64,000 nt of DNA from Butyricicoccus sp. Marseille-Q5471 (lineage in GTDB: Bacteria; Bacillota; Clostridia; Oscillospirales; Butyricicoccaceae): the NCBI RefSeq assembly GCF_951230135.1, contig NZ_CATNVC010000004.1, positions 1 to 64,000 on the forward strand, written 5' to 3'. A model generated the notes under the pieces. It was not told the DNA's origin. It saw only the letters and a program-made list of their open reading frames with translations, and searched no databases. Shown piece by piece: positions 19,601 to 25,821 of this stretch (the stretch's first letter is position 1; each line of letters opens with the position of its first letter). A program made the position numbers and the translations under genes.

Positions 19601-20223
19601 CGTTCTGTCCCCTCAACATCCTGCCAGCCGCTTGTGCTCAGTGCCTGCCAACGGTAGCTGTCCGCATCGACATCGGCGGTCAGCACAGTATGTCCGTAAA
19701 CAATCTCGCCCGCCTCGTCGGTAGAATTTTCGGTGGACTCCTCTGCTACCGTAGAGACTGTCACCGCTGTTTCGGGCGCTTTAGGCTGCTCATCGTAGCC
19801 ATACGCCTGATAATCGGTAATGGGCAGGCTGTCCTCTACCTCGACGGTAAAATCCTTGGTGCCTGCCGCATTGGCATAGCTGTATGTACCGTCGTCCAGT
19901 TCGGTCACGACCGGAGACAGCGTCAGCGCAATCTGCGCCTTGCCCTTGGTTCCGCCCAGACGATAAACCTGAATCGTCTGCGCTTTGGCCCCCTCCGCCG
20001 TGCTCAACTGACTACTGTGGAACGCAAACGTACCATACGGGAAGGTTTCCTCCCACGATTCATCCGCAGTAATCGTATTGCCGTTGCTGTCTGTCAGCGT
20101 TACGCCCTTAGCGCTGCTGGTATCCATCAGCACCGCCAGCGCCGGCGTTGTGATATTGGTCATCAGAATGATGACCAATATCAGACTGACCATACGCGCA
20201 AAGACCTTTTTCCTGCTATCCAT
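7654..20223 (-). CDS. Giant SLH-anchored surface protein (4189 aa) with a Calx-beta domain
   Basis: The ATG at 20223 follows AAAAGGAGGG. A signal peptide is clear (basic start MDSRKKVFARM, hydrophobic core, cleavage near PALA). A Calx-beta-type domain spans about residues 340-455 (VDYHTVDGTAIAGKDYS and the end FTVVLDNAKGG). Most of the protein is long beta-rich repeats without a recognised enzyme motif; CARDB-like stretches (ATPELAVENLKFS) occur in the middle. A lysine/alanine/glutamine-rich helical segment near residues 2050-2200 breaks this. The last ~190 residues hold three SLH repeats (FSDVNTHWALDSIDFV, FDDVALGEWYAPYVEWA, FADRGKISDWAKTQ). It is probably an extracellular adhesin or S-layer-associated structural protein; the ligand is unknown. 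It lies 77 nt after a DUF2442 gene, probably in the same transcript. Confidence 0.85.
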   Translation of the reverse strand: MDSRKKVFARMVSLILVIILMTNITTPALAVLMDTSSAKGVTLTDSNGNTITADESWEETFPYGTFAFHSSQLSTAEGAKAQTIQVYRLGGTKGKAQIALTLSPVVTELDDGTYSYANAAGTKDFTVEVEDSLPITDYQAYGYDEQPKAPETAVTVSTVAEESTENSTDEAGEIVYGHTVLTADVDADSYRWQALSTSGWQDVEGTERTLDVDNEAVAASDFRCIYTVGGVQYCTTSYGGIAYVAEDNTAKEVPEDLELNPEQSFHTLELKDGEFDTYEFYMTFAEGEWIKEIRITPTDDAISENVELVTMKIDSCKGGELYDAANTMLVSIEDNDKVLPSYFAFETSDLTVDKAAGTASLKVKRTGALQYVATVDYHTVDGTAIAGKDYSSTSGTLYFAADMDEMTIDVPLINDGAAVAEANKTFTVVLDNAKGGGEETAINAGTATVKLFNTAVAEETNLATMLYTPEADDVSGDTETTQSAIAEATDEVVTATPVPQGEDTPVEAVFGSSGDVSALTYDATALLKLSGGGWNSYADLDSMSDYWGTNNEQGLNKAGWSGQTMKDYTITNGSYKESGFYGFYVEDVTGDNNSYSRVATQNVTNFDQQFDHVYARYYASTNYNWLETFWTTARGGIAPHGSGKPEMSFRDTPGWRYGNASWDVNAGATGIFLALGIADKGWADTGSPNGEVYIRARAQRRYLTQPLQYKVHTADDDMLSAEKQTALYQQIAPVISVAAGKGGTYAANQVYIGTQLSLSAPQWATYSYATKDVNTGSAVYLSSSNGTKVTSGTVDRSANLNILADSGKTFATGAGANTLSLSDQYTVNVVLNRSQKIAIDVRPSVPRKEDGLTMDDTKIGKTISDFWNTSKVKITYAVPDKSGNGKFTQTTKTLTQADFSADNTVLTSALAQDNVRSINFGLPAEDQILLNGVQYNGNADIPIPVSSFGMGTLAFTYYNKDYVSVPSSMTMIIGRIEHYIDMNGNGQLDGAVNQNNVFELDTVDGKKDQLVQTLTKEEYTATTFTPVYDEDGNIRQQFLKFYYNMTPRCLTVPSGASINDRAQILPAFVTSITDASDKEALSAEMQGYRFITSSKYSKAASIYNGKGETVDTKTAGSWTGDNKLMYQASANATETVDIPLGGDYYPAPATYVYSDGSQTNELLSDAELKEKNITVTDVKFERSRWNPDYRGNLLYQFSNPEPVFVSDSLVGENLPVADIVIKAGENGATADQYNVSKLNGYLGSLNPLDTVSLCIRPQEGRTTDIIQGWFNTEGLSTLDIIQSGEYQVEVDSTRDAGFKAVPDASGLRRMAGPEDGSSVAGDSGSSSNSMPEFNVDLGIELPSLSAGLTDYVTLIMDGSEFGFSIGIPVFKAEKSKEAYTSSDEKYGTTKPAYGDWEKSGPIKENWGEKADATKGVEESRGNLKKIKDAFANPGELIKGDDWKAAKDAQAKSLDSDKLIKSKGLEFSVAVNVTVMFKYSAPDHAYKFTSAMVFLQFGFEFKMTFRLTVCPIVYAYFVVGASLELAGGVVNEREVVENKEATIDIKQAYGVGSGTGYDQGKIVRTATNLSTGGASSWKTEADEAATGKDVIAGTKGDALTFISKSDALNLYFKGKVKVEWKDGTTWKNLGYVASDGSDPAFVMFDEKVDGTANLEVRVTVLDEDANIDRIVPISGVRNDTFFSGLSLSPSIFLEVGAGVGVEVMKIEIYFKASIGCSMSFATRENNAATKGSQLRDPSSSSVSVAGVSNNVVSDDEVSALGDDKVEPFIFNSMTFRAGFGVRVVLLLFNFELDAIQFGIDYNRGQNKSVNGGKDPEDGFHDNGWKFAWYVLNGSQTIGSYDLNDVDDSDGFPGIKITLPSNTFAAQQIYGPDEAKMALDEIDALAFDPDNLPTNEFQISGYSSSGDAFRLSDKLSTGTDYKLLTVGDENYVLYTISRDNPANQVDSNMLVLSRVKNTGESVGLVNPVDEGNKEQPYIIVDDDGTGDLDFTASVTGSTIYAAWASYAGTTEADGSTSSAPMPGSDVARPSYMDGETEVFMDATNFDDARFVPALPEGGVVAKPSETLTAPPAPEGDEITEAPVRTAYYLTPDEYAALEDAAKAAYALDEAADPDMYYAADKGASYAAAKQAFDDAEAAYKPWSEYRLALARFEANQAAWEKYNAFAATGYAEKKAAFDAWSAYYNGEKTTAKNEQQQLANSAKNTVIKNAAYTVGDNAFSTPKQVSSGTGSYVFLPAASNDGKLTFYARTNNYSAEEKTAATTKAKDYYNASRGDVSTSGDGVSTGEGDPSAGFRYAYTTSMDDVYGKNTQFMFSYPKADGTLVHTGFTPEGWEASGMRLDHCTMTMLDDTTFYLAYTASQTQTQTNGSSYGDKTVHKLYLQKGSVDSATGEVTLDTAKMLRQLVDINDMGLGAQLTSGLSMLTGSDSTQTADGVYANRGSGAQQIEAFEDPYFGNIRFLYGKLGNLTGESENFSEDLAFNALGEGDSLFMVFEMNGATYVVPQNDLGTITSTGTGAIIPFFTASEDNRTRGNVAIGTDGEGNISAVYTDTVPSTTNNAIYVAKYDPNTMKFGEGRMLAMNYMQVYEDSVANGWSAEDTERAYYGKLDGYQNGGMSSFTFANLNVALGLKKTVSSDSVSASSIVSGEANAEASEDYVAAAGVGEEPTNSGNKSTLVILTQGTQTALEEKEFLDAGESTKIIMPKYDDSGALQSSTGYYALSFGVGEKNVGEGQIRFAESNFVPGAILRPVIEFKNTGDVPLLGSKTEPITLELHISGKDGTGEGEKLAEWKIEDTIAVGQTMNTGLANSFYTSALPNDLEGRKFYFTVQETGRSAAHPNGVDDPLVYSSLSAEGGTTKTIEATPELAVENLKFSTVGVEGDQVKISVSMEVTNRGGADSAAPYLQFTYQSGRTMETVNPGDTDYQQAVYSALNIRSSQLEISNQVPLETFGDSDDKEQGILRLVGKDGADLKKNYSRTVTGTILVSKDAYCQATATGSLNLKVTVFDSNTTISSLSSTGVQSSGFDNEYNAVNNADYQELEPQSFFTAPDKIAVPLSTTMRLSVPVTTTEKGNPVISVSELNSQALETTEKHLGVLYYNMGTDGTGKNGYVVISPSSEGSGIIRVSDMTTNTWKDIAYTVTKSGTGVNIFKDNDIFSWYNARGQKIDPETDQSGVWIYQQNVMNWGSGASVLAVPYLGDVSRTNTRGASFSFSTLAEKIDLYFDGTVTVKRDSTNLGSFTATGGEGAGSFATIDLGANPSNEARMVTVTADSSTVAVDRMIETFSKNQDILPDVGGEEPQIYFSRILPETASLNPADYKDSGFKLTVYMLDNVGLVQPAFASGTSGATTENARVNSEQFRQFDVLVKKNGTFTVQVSNVNGKTTTRTVTVDWFNDPVSAADQAVPLKVSMLYRDTAGNPIAGIADTDQLAKNQYAFAQIATDADAAVTVQYYSANTVSVTTSYELVEKDGDWKLVKTVAEYDANNQLIGEPTVTETDASATTEVPKTSVVSKTQGTWTEVPATASESNVYPIAQNAVYKVTAMSAGKGTSSTNMFLMNRLNTDLPSIETAYTAATQDAGDTIGYVVRKGKSSQQGIESVAINGYSVFAATGGTRPNSVVDSFPITYGGAYQFAAKDGANNEQVYNMNVSMPIRALSGDVAAVTPSWSQARNNGIVSVDPAKLVGGVYDASLSNPSANAYGNAYQFALVAAADQFAETMPDTADMTAEEAAQAINAYHAAFDAYADALKWQDATQFTDLVPGAYVLYTKDKAETAEASTPEDYLITPLTVPDAAIAFTAVARRNSEAGIRTITVNATGGSGDYEFFVMKRDTSSDLLDAAGIAQATAEDDGLNWKTSGTDTHVFVGCQYGWNQVAVRDKNNPENLYTEMVRMRRPSTDSPVVTTPNELTEAEQKELIEKNRDEDVTVKTDTAIVIIPAGTLSAGDNVNDMIVTLPDELSDPQSANVVQCTGADGKTVIMPWCMVSGGKMIYIASMPGKYSVTSNAKAFSDVNTHWALDSIDFVTARELFNGTGEGVFTPDLSMTRGMFVTVLGRMEGADVTAYTAKTFDDVALGEWYAPYVEWATKNGVISGYGNGKFGPNDAITREQMAVILMNYAEMIGQDTTAVGDVSGFADRGKISDWAKTQVSWAIGAKLMNGKSDTLLDPAGQATRAEVSTILRRCMETRLLGYDA

Positions 20224-20300
20224 GTAGTTCCCTCCTTTTAGTTAGGTGTCAAAACCGCCGCATTGAAACAGAATATGTGTTTCCCGCTCAGGGTAAACCG

Positions 20301-20540
20301 CTAAAATCCGGTGACGAGACTCACCACCTCGTCAAATGATAATTCGCAAGCGCCCGGCCAGCGCACAAATAGTCCATCTGTCTCGGCCCGCTCCCATACC
20401 GCAGGATTTTTCAGCTCCATAAACCGCACCTTGGGCAGCATCCTGTCCATATTCAATAGTACGCTGTTGCCGCTGGTGAATTCCACCCGCAGCGTATAAT
20501 CCTGTAACGTCTGGACTGCTTTGATGGGTCTCTCCTTCAT
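20301..20540 (-). CDS. DUF2442-type small protein
   Basis: 79 aa. The start at 20540 (MKERPIKAVQTLQDYTLRVEF) is chosen because AAGGAGGG precedes it; a longer upstream frame runs through a hairpin and is unlikely. The pattern V...L.DY.L.VEF..G....L, the central LPKVRFMELKNPAVWERAETDG and the end ELSFDEVVSL fit DUF2442. Such proteins often pair with a DUF4160 partner in a suspected toxin-antitoxin-like unit; no DUF4160 gene is seen here. It lies between the LuxR-type regulator and the 4189-aa surface protein, with a terminator-like hairpin touching its ribosome-binding site. The role is unknown; DNA or RNA binding would be a guess. Confidence 0.75.
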   Translation of the reverse strand: MKERPIKAVQTLQDYTLRVEFTSGNSVLLNMDRMLPKVRFMELKNPAVWERAETDGLFVRWPGACELSFDEVVSLVTGF

Positions 20541-20557
20541 TTTCTGCTTCCCTCCTT

Positions 20558-20607
20558 CAAAAAAATATGACGATCTATCGTATCCATTGTACGATAGATC
20601 GTCATAT
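20558..20607 (-). terminator. 18-bp perfect hairpin plus T-run, directly before the DUF2442 ribosome-binding site
   Basis: Arms 20565-20582 and 20590-20607 are perfectly complementary with a 7-nt loop. On the minus strand the stem is followed at once by a run of about seven T and then GAAGGAGGG, the ribosome-binding site of the next gene. It should end the LuxR-regulator transcript. There is no room for a promoter between it and the next gene, so downstream expression needs read-through or a promoter inside the DUF2442 gene. Confidence 0.75.
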
Positions 20608-20643
20608 TGCACACTGACCCTTAGGTACAGTTCTTCTTTTTCG

Positions 20644-23142
20644 TCAAAAAAACCGTTCAAGCTGCTTCCGTTTGTTCTTTACTCCATCAATATTCAGCTT
20701 GCTGAACACCTGATTCAAATGGAACTTCACCGTGCGTTCGGTGACAAACAGCCGCTCCGCAATCTCGCGGTTGGTCAGCCGAGCTGCGGCCAGGCGCGCC
20801 ACGCCCAGTTCCGCCTCGGTCAGGCCGCAGGTTTCGGGCGCTGCCTGATCCGACGATGCGCTCCGTTCCCGGCGCAGCGTCCGCATCAGCCGTTCCACCG
20901 CATCGAAACAGCTCATTTCACCCGCCTCAGCCGCTTCACGGTATAAGTGCTGCAGTAAATCGCTCATCTCGACAAAGGGTATGAGCGAATCGTCAGGCTC
21001 GGCGATTGCCGCCGCAATGCGCAGCTGCTGCATCGCCGCCTCCCGCTTGTGGAAGAATTCATAGCCCGCGCACAAGTAAAGGTGCTCATACAGCTCATCC
21101 TGCAAATTGGGATAAATCCGCATGATACGCAAAACGTCATCCTTGGCACTGATCAGCTCCCCAAACTTCTCTTGCTGCACGAGCACACGGCCGTAAACCA
21201 TATGCAGCATCGGCATGGCCGGAAAGAGAACGCGCGCATTTTGCAGCTCGCCCGCTGCAATCCATTCGGGAATTTCATCGCACATATTTAGCTGCGCATA
21301 GACAAACGCCTCGCACAAATCCAGCGTGTGCAGCAGCATATACTGCCGCGCGGCAGAAAAACGCTCTCGTTCCATATCCGCAAGCGCACGGATACTTTCC
21401 ACATTTCCGACAAGCGCACACATCCGCATCTGCAAAAAAACTGCCGTCAGGTGAATGCCCCACTGCTGCTCGCTTGCCGCGCGATAGCGCGCCTGATGAG
21501 TCAGCAGCGTAGCCTCGCGCAGCTTGCCGCGGTAGAAATACCACTCTGCCTCCATGGAGGCCTCCGAGCCATAGCCGTGTTTGCCCGAAACGCTGTAATA
21601 ATGCGGCATAGCAGACTTTATAATCTGCACCTCTTGTTCCATTTGCCCCGAAATCCGGTGGAACATATGTAAAACAGAGGGGGCGCCAAATGTCCAGGTG
21701 CCGGTGGACTTGAGGCATACGCTTCTGCGGCTCATGATTTGCTCCGCGCGCTGATGATGAAGACTCATCTCGCCGATATTGTTATAGGACATAAAGCTCA
21801 GCAGAATCTCATATTCACCGGTATAATTATTCCGTTCCTGCTCCGACAAGCGCTCATCCTTCTGCACATTTTCCAACATGCGCTCAAGCACTTTTACGCA
21901 TTCCTTGCGCTTATTAAAGGTAAACAGCCGCCGCGCATAAATCAGCATCGCCGCATGATGTTTGGCGAGCAATGCATCCGGACAGTCGCGAAACCACTTG
22001 TCCATTTCCTGCTGATGCGCGGCGTTCAGATTATCCGCAAAATCCAGTTCAATCGCCGTGAGCAAACTCTCAAAATCCCCACCGGCATAAAAATACGGAA
22101 GCGCAGTAACATAATCGCCCTTCTCCGCGTACCACTTTCCCGCCCGTACGCGATAGCTGTTTTGCTGCTCAACGGGTAGTTCTGCAAACAGGTTCCGGAT
22201 ATATTCGAGCAACAGCTGATGAAACCGATACTCCCCCGATTCTTCCCGATAAGTCAGAAAGCCGTTGTTGTTCTGCGCCTGAATCAGCATGCTGCGGCTG
22301 TCGTCCTCGCCCCAGATTGCACGGGCAAGCGGGTGCGTAAACGCCGGCACTACACTAAGCGCCGTAAAAAACTTTTTTTCCCGCGCGCTGAGCGGCTGAA
22401 ACAAGACGCACCCCATCATTTGATGAATGCTGCCCAGCTCCACGAACATCCCGGTCTCTACATAGGCAATCAGATTGAGGTAAATAACCGATATCCATCC
22501 ATCGCTGGCTTCATACAGTTCCTCACATTTCGGAGCAGGCAAATCAATATCAAACGATTTAAAATAGGCTGCGATTTCCTCGGGCTGCAGCGCAAAATCC
22601 TGCGCATTGATGCAATGAAGCCGATCGCCCAGCCAGATTAAATCCTCCAAACGTATGACCGCACGGCGGCTGGCCAGTACAAGATGCAGGTTCTCCGGCA
22701 TGTCACGTACCAGCGTGCAAAGCAGGTCATATACTGCATCGTTTGCCACGATATGATAATCATCAATCAGCAGCATCACCTGCCGACTGTCCGGCTGCTC
22801 CCGCATCATCCGGTGAATCATCCGCATAAAATCATCGCGCTCTAAATCGCCGCTCGGGAAGCCCATTGCGGCAATTTCGTCTGCATATTGTGAAGAGACA
22901 GTGCGCAGCACATCCACCAGTGATGCCCAGAACGCCTCTTGCGAAGCAGAATAAACCGAGATCCACAGCGCCAGACAATCTTCCCGCACCCGCGCCATAT
23001 ACGCGCGCAGTGCGGTCGTTTTTCCGTAGCCACCCGGCGCGACCAACGTAGTCACTGCATGCTGTGCAATGGCATCCAACTTCTCAACCATCCTCGGAGT
23101 AAAAAACTGTACCTGGAGATTGCGCTTAGACTCGCTTGCCAT
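20644..23142 (-). CDS. MalT-like ATP-dependent LuxR-family transcriptional activator
   Basis: 832 aa, the usual size of the MalT/STAND class. Near the N terminus is a P-loop APGGYGKT (residues 35-42) and further on a Walker B segment VMLLIDDYHIV. A long helical, TPR-like middle follows. The C terminus holds a LuxR helix-turn-helix (LTEAELGVARLAAARLTNRE, then RTVKFHLNQVFSKL). The ATG at 23142 is preceded by AGGGGGC. Such proteins bind ATP and an inducer, oligomerise and activate nearby genes (family knowledge). It is directly upstream of DUF2442 and the 4189-aa surface protein and divergent from a two-component system. Control of the surface genes is a reasonable inference, but its signal is unknown. 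Confidence 0.88.
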   Translation of the reverse strand: MASESKRNLQVQFFTPRMVEKLDAIAQHAVTTLVAPGGYGKTTALRAYMARVREDCLALWISVYSASQEAFWASLVDVLRTVSSQYADEIAAMGFPSGDLERDDFMRMIHRMMREQPDSRQVMLLIDDYHIVANDAVYDLLCTLVRDMPENLHLVLASRRAVIRLEDLIWLGDRLHCINAQDFALQPEEIAAYFKSFDIDLPAPKCEELYEASDGWISVIYLNLIAYVETGMFVELGSIHQMMGCVLFQPLSAREKKFFTALSVVPAFTHPLARAIWGEDDSRSMLIQAQNNNGFLTYREESGEYRFHQLLLEYIRNLFAELPVEQQNSYRVRAGKWYAEKGDYVTALPYFYAGGDFESLLTAIELDFADNLNAAHQQEMDKWFRDCPDALLAKHHAAMLIYARRLFTFNKRKECVKVLERMLENVQKDERLSEQERNNYTGEYEILLSFMSYNNIGEMSLHHQRAEQIMSRRSVCLKSTGTWTFGAPSVLHMFHRISGQMEQEVQIIKSAMPHYYSVSGKHGYGSEASMEAEWYFYRGKLREATLLTHQARYRAASEQQWGIHLTAVFLQMRMCALVGNVESIRALADMERERFSAARQYMLLHTLDLCEAFVYAQLNMCDEIPEWIAAGELQNARVLFPAMPMLHMVYGRVLVQQEKFGELISAKDDVLRIMRIYPNLQDELYEHLYLCAGYEFFHKREAAMQQLRIAAAIAEPDDSLIPFVEMSDLLQHLYREAAEAGEMSCFDAVERLMRTLRRERSASSDQAAPETCGLTEAELGVARLAAARLTNREIAERLFVTERTVKFHLNQVFSKLNIDGVKNKRKQLERFF

Positions 23143-23233
23143 TGACTATGCCCCCTGTTTTTCAGTCTGCTGCTCCGCTGCAGCGAAAACTGTCACCTAA
23201 CCCTTCTCCTTACCGCCCCAGTAAATAATATCC

Positions 23234-23262
23234 ATTATACCATATTCCGCCCATGATATGAA
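23234..23262 (-). promoter_or_regulatory. Extended -10 promoter of the LuxR-type regulator
   Basis: Minus strand -35-like TTCATA (23257-23262), 17-nt spacer, -10 TATAAT (23234-23239) preceded by TGG, giving an extended -10. It leaves a leader of roughly 85 nt before the regulator. Confidence 0.65.
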
Positions 23263-23271
23263 AGCCGTTTT

Positions 23272-23311
23272 CTTGACATTCTTCACAAAAGGCACCACGA
23301 AGGCTGTCAAG
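23272..23311. promoter_or_regulatory. Inverted CTTGACA/TGTCAAG pair in the divergent regulator intergenic region
   Basis: CTTGACA (23272-23278) and its complement TGTCAAG (23305-23311) lie between the divergent LuxR-type and LytTR regulators. A related TTGTCAA...TTGACAA pair lies at 25463-25494 downstream of the kinase. They could be an operator or just -35-like sequences. The rest of 23143-23456 is AT-rich leader with no gene. Confidence 0.3.
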
Positions 23312-23456
23312 CCGCGCAAATTCGCGAATAGTCTCCGCGAAAAGCAGGCTTTTGTGCACCGCATTGTGTCGGTGACAAAAAATTTGCGTTCTCGACAATA
23401 TAGGAATAACATGGTAATCTATTGGTGGTATTAATAAAAACGTAGAGGTGACCACT

Positions 23457-24185
23457 ATGCTGCGCATTGCCATCTGTGACGACACGCCGGACGAACTGCA
23501 GACCATCGCCGCGCTGACAAAAGCGTACCTTGCTGTGCATCATCCGAATGCTTCTGTTCGGACGTTCTCCCATCCGGATGCACTGCTCACTGCGTGCGAA
23601 ACTGAAACCTTTCACATTTATCTGCTGGACATGGTCATGCCAATGGTCAGCGGGTTGGAGTTGGGCCGCAGCATCCGCCGCCTGAGCACTGACGCGCAGA
23701 TTATCTTCATCACGACCGAGCGGAGCTTTGCACTGGACGCCTATTCGGTCAACCCCCTGCACTATCTGCTCAAGCCGGTGAACGCGGATGCCCTCTCCGC
23801 CGCACTGGCGCTGGCTGCCGAAAAGGTGGATTGCGGCAGGGAGACCACCGTCACCATCAAAACGCATGACGGCCTGCACACCCTGTCCGCAGACGCGATT
23901 GTCTGCTGTGAATATGTGCGTCATATCGTTGTCTACACGTTGATCGGCGGCAAACGGGTGGAAACTGTCACCCTGTCCGGCAGCTTTGCGGCGCACATCA
24001 CACCGCTGCTGCAGGATCGCCGGTTCATTCAGCCGCATGCCGCCTTTGCAGTCAACATGGGCTGCGTGGAACGGCTGTCCAAAGACGGCTTCACGCTGCA
24101 AACCGGCGTTTTTGTGCCGGTTTCGGGCAAGCAGTTTACCGCGGTGCGCAGCGCCTATATGCGTTACCGCTTGGGGGAGGAATAA
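23457..24185 (+). CDS. LytTR-family response regulator
   Basis: 242 aa from ATG 23457 (MLRIAICDDTPDE), chosen over an in-frame GTG 9 nt earlier because AGAGGTG is well placed for it. The receiver domain has the acidic pair Asp8/Asp9, the phospho-acceptor Asp58 (YLLDMVMP) and the lysine of HYLLKPV. The C-terminal half is a LytTR DNA-binding domain (the stretch from TVTIKTHDGLHTL to FAVNMGCVERL and VPVSGKQF). This is the AgrA/LytR type. The kinase gene starts 3 nt after its stop, so the pair is co-expressed. It is divergent from the MalT-like regulator. Likely targets are surface genes of the element, which is inference. Confidence 0.9.
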   Translation: MLRIAICDDTPDELQTIAALTKAYLAVHHPNASVRTFSHPDALLTACETETFHIYLLDMVMPMVSGLELGRSIRRLSTDAQIIFITTERSFALDAYSVNPLHYLLKPVNADALSAALALAAEKVDCGRETTVTIKTHDGLHTLSADAIVCCEYVRHIVVYTLIGGKRVETVTLSGSFAAHITPLLQDRRFIQPHAAFAVNMGCVERLSKDGFTLQTGVFVPVSGKQFTAVRSAYMRYRLGEE

Positions 24186-24187
24186 GC

Positions 24188-25444
24188 ATGGAGTTTTATG
24201 ATATTCTTCGCTCGCTTACCACAAACGTCATGATGTCCGCGCTGCTCTTTACCCTGGCGCAGCCAAAATACCGCAAATGGACGCTTTGGACGGCGCTGAG
24301 CGCAATCGCATTACTGGATTTGGCGATGAACGTGTTTTTCTATCTGCGGAACGACTACTCGGCACTGGCTGCTGCGGACATCCTCTTTTTCATCCTCGTA
24401 GGTGCCGCCGTCAAACCGCTGTTTCGGGAAACGCTGATGCAGTGGCTGTTCAACTGTTTCACCGCTATGAACATCTATGCCATTGCCGTGATTATCAGCT
24501 ACCACCTCTGTGATTTCTTTCCGCACCCGTATTATGCCATTACCATGCTGCGGGCGCTGCTGTTTGCCGCCGCCATCCTGCTGTTTCGGAAGCGTCTGCG
24601 TCCGCTTTACCGTCAGGCTGCGGAGCATTGGAGTGTCTATTTGTTTGTATCCGTCGGCCTGTTTATGAATTTCGCGTGGTACTTCGTTGGGGGCGACAAT
24701 GTGGAGCAAATGCTCACGGATCAGGTCGTTCCGCTTGTGCTGCTGATTGTGCTGGTGCTGCTCGTATACCTTTCCATCTTTCTCTCCCTGCACAAGACGC
24801 TGCGGGAAACCGCATTGCGGGAGGAAAACCTGAAAATGCAGTCCGAGCGGGAGCTGGTTCGCCAACGGCTGACATTGATGGATGAGGCAGTGCGGCAAAT
24901 GAGCGTGGTGCAGCACGATCGGCGTCACTTTAACCACACGCTCTCCTACCTGCTGCGGGAGGGTGAGACCGCGCAGGCCATTATCCTGCTTGACCGGCAG
25001 ACCGAATCGCTCCCGCAAAAACCCCAGACCTACTGCGAGAATGTGTCGGTGAACGCCGCCGTGTCCTATTATGCGGAGCAGGCCAAACGGCAGGGCATCC
25101 GCTGCGATATTCGCCTGAACATCTCACAGACACCGGGCGTAGACGAGTTGTCCCTTGCCATGGCGGTATCCAATCTCATGGAAAATGCCATTCATGCGGT
25201 CTCCGCCCTGCCGGAGGAGCAGCGGACGCTTCGCTTTACCGCCGTGGACACCGGCCAACTGCTGCTGGAGCTGACAAACCCCTATGCCGAAACGGTTACA
25301 CTGGACGAAAACGGTCTGCCAACCGCCCGAGCGGAGGGGCACGGCCGGGGCACGCAAAGCGTTGCGGCCTTCGTGAAACGCTGCGGCGGCGAGCTGGTCT
25401 ACCATGTTTCGGACGGCGTTTTTAAGGTGCAGCTACTGCTGTAA
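24188..25444 (+). CDS. GHKL-type membrane sensor histidine kinase (AgrC-like)
   Basis: 418 aa. About seven hydrophobic segments fill the first 200 residues, followed by a helical linker. The phospho-acceptor region is QHDRRHFNHTL (His243). The ATPase domain follows, with the N-box SNLMENAIHAV and the G-box EGHGRGTQS. This is the layout of the peptide-sensing AgrC/GHKL group that pairs with LytTR regulators. No agrB- or agrD-like gene is adjacent, so its ligand must come from elsewhere or be another signal. The gene ends about 90 nt before a strong hairpin (25534-25598) that precedes the 2419-aa surface protein unit. Confidence 0.9.
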   Translation: MEFYDILRSLTTNVMMSALLFTLAQPKYRKWTLWTALSAIALLDLAMNVFFYLRNDYSALAAADILFFILVGAAVKPLFRETLMQWLFNCFTAMNIYAIAVIISYHLCDFFPHPYYAITMLRALLFAAAILLFRKRLRPLYRQAAEHWSVYLFVSVGLFMNFAWYFVGGDNVEQMLTDQVVPLVLLIVLVLLVYLSIFLSLHKTLRETALREENLKMQSERELVRQRLTLMDEAVRQMSVVQHDRRHFNHTLSYLLREGETAQAIILLDRQTESLPQKPQTYCENVSVNAAVSYYAEQAKRQGIRCDIRLNISQTPGVDELSLAMAVSNLMENAIHAVSALPEEQRTLRFTAVDTGQLLLELTNPYAETVTLDENGLPTARAEGHGRGTQSVAAFVKRCGGELVYHVSDGVFKVQLLL

Positions 25445-25462
25445 AATCACGCCCCGAACCGT

Positions 25463-25494
25463 TTGTCAAGAGAAACATCTTTCCAAATTGACAA
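25463..25494. repeat. Inverted TTGTCAA / TTGACAA pair
   Basis: TTGTCAA (25463-25469) and its complement TTGACAA (25488-25494), separated by 18 nt, just after the kinase stop. It is similar in letters but opposite in arrangement to the pair at 23272-23311. A shared regulator site is possible; no -10 at proper spacing was found. Confidence 0.3.
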
Positions 25495-25533
25495 CATTAA
25501 GCATAAAATCAAGCCTTTCGAGCAGAAAATACG

Positions 25534-25598
25534 CGCTCCCTTCTCTTTCGTGCTATCCTCATCGCAGGAACTCACAAAAGAGAAGGGAGCGTTTTTTT
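25534..25598 (+). terminator. 15-bp perfect hairpin plus T7, whose 3' arm holds the next ribosome-binding site
   Basis: Arms 25534-25548 and 25577-25591 are perfectly complementary with a 28-nt loop, followed by seven T (25592-25598). It ends the two-component operon. The 3' arm contains AGAAGGGAG, which is also the ribosome-binding site for the small frame that starts at 25600. Termination and access to that site are thus mutually exclusive. The long loop is larger than a plain terminator needs. Confidence 0.75.
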
Positions 25599-25599
25599 G

Positions 25600-25821
25600 A
25601 TGCCTCAAACCGCAAGACGGCAAACCGACCAGCCGCTCACCGCGCCCAATACAGACGGCAATGTGTGGCCGGGACAAAGCTGCCCGGCGTTCACACCGCG
25701 AGAAGGGTGCCATCCGGAAACAAGAGAGTGTTGGTACTGTCAACATGCGGACTTCCATCTGTACAGACCGCGTGCGTTGGACGTAGGCGTGTGCTATTGG
25801 CCGAAAAAAATACTCGATTGA
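25600..25821 (+). CDS. Small cysteine-rich hypothetical protein upstream of the 2419-aa surface protein
   Basis: 73 aa from ATG 25600, with GGGAG 10 nt before it. The C-terminal half has SCPAFTPREGCHPETRECWYC and DFHLYRPRALDVGVCYWPKK, five cysteines in all. That density of Cys, Trp, Tyr and Pro is not expected from a random frame. It has no signal peptide or membrane segment. It ends 15 nt before the surface-protein start. I considered an AgrD-like pheromone but the make-up does not fit. It may be a small metal-binding or leader protein; the function is not recognised. Confidence 0.5.
   Translation: MPQTARRQTDQPLTAPNTDGNVWPGQSCPAFTPREGCHPETRECWYCQHADFHLYRPRALDVGVCYWPKKILD

Noticed and set aside
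25600-25821. The 73-aa frame as an AgrD-type pheromone precursor
   Set aside because: No amphipathic leader or acidic recognition tail, no AgrB protease nearby, and too many cysteines.
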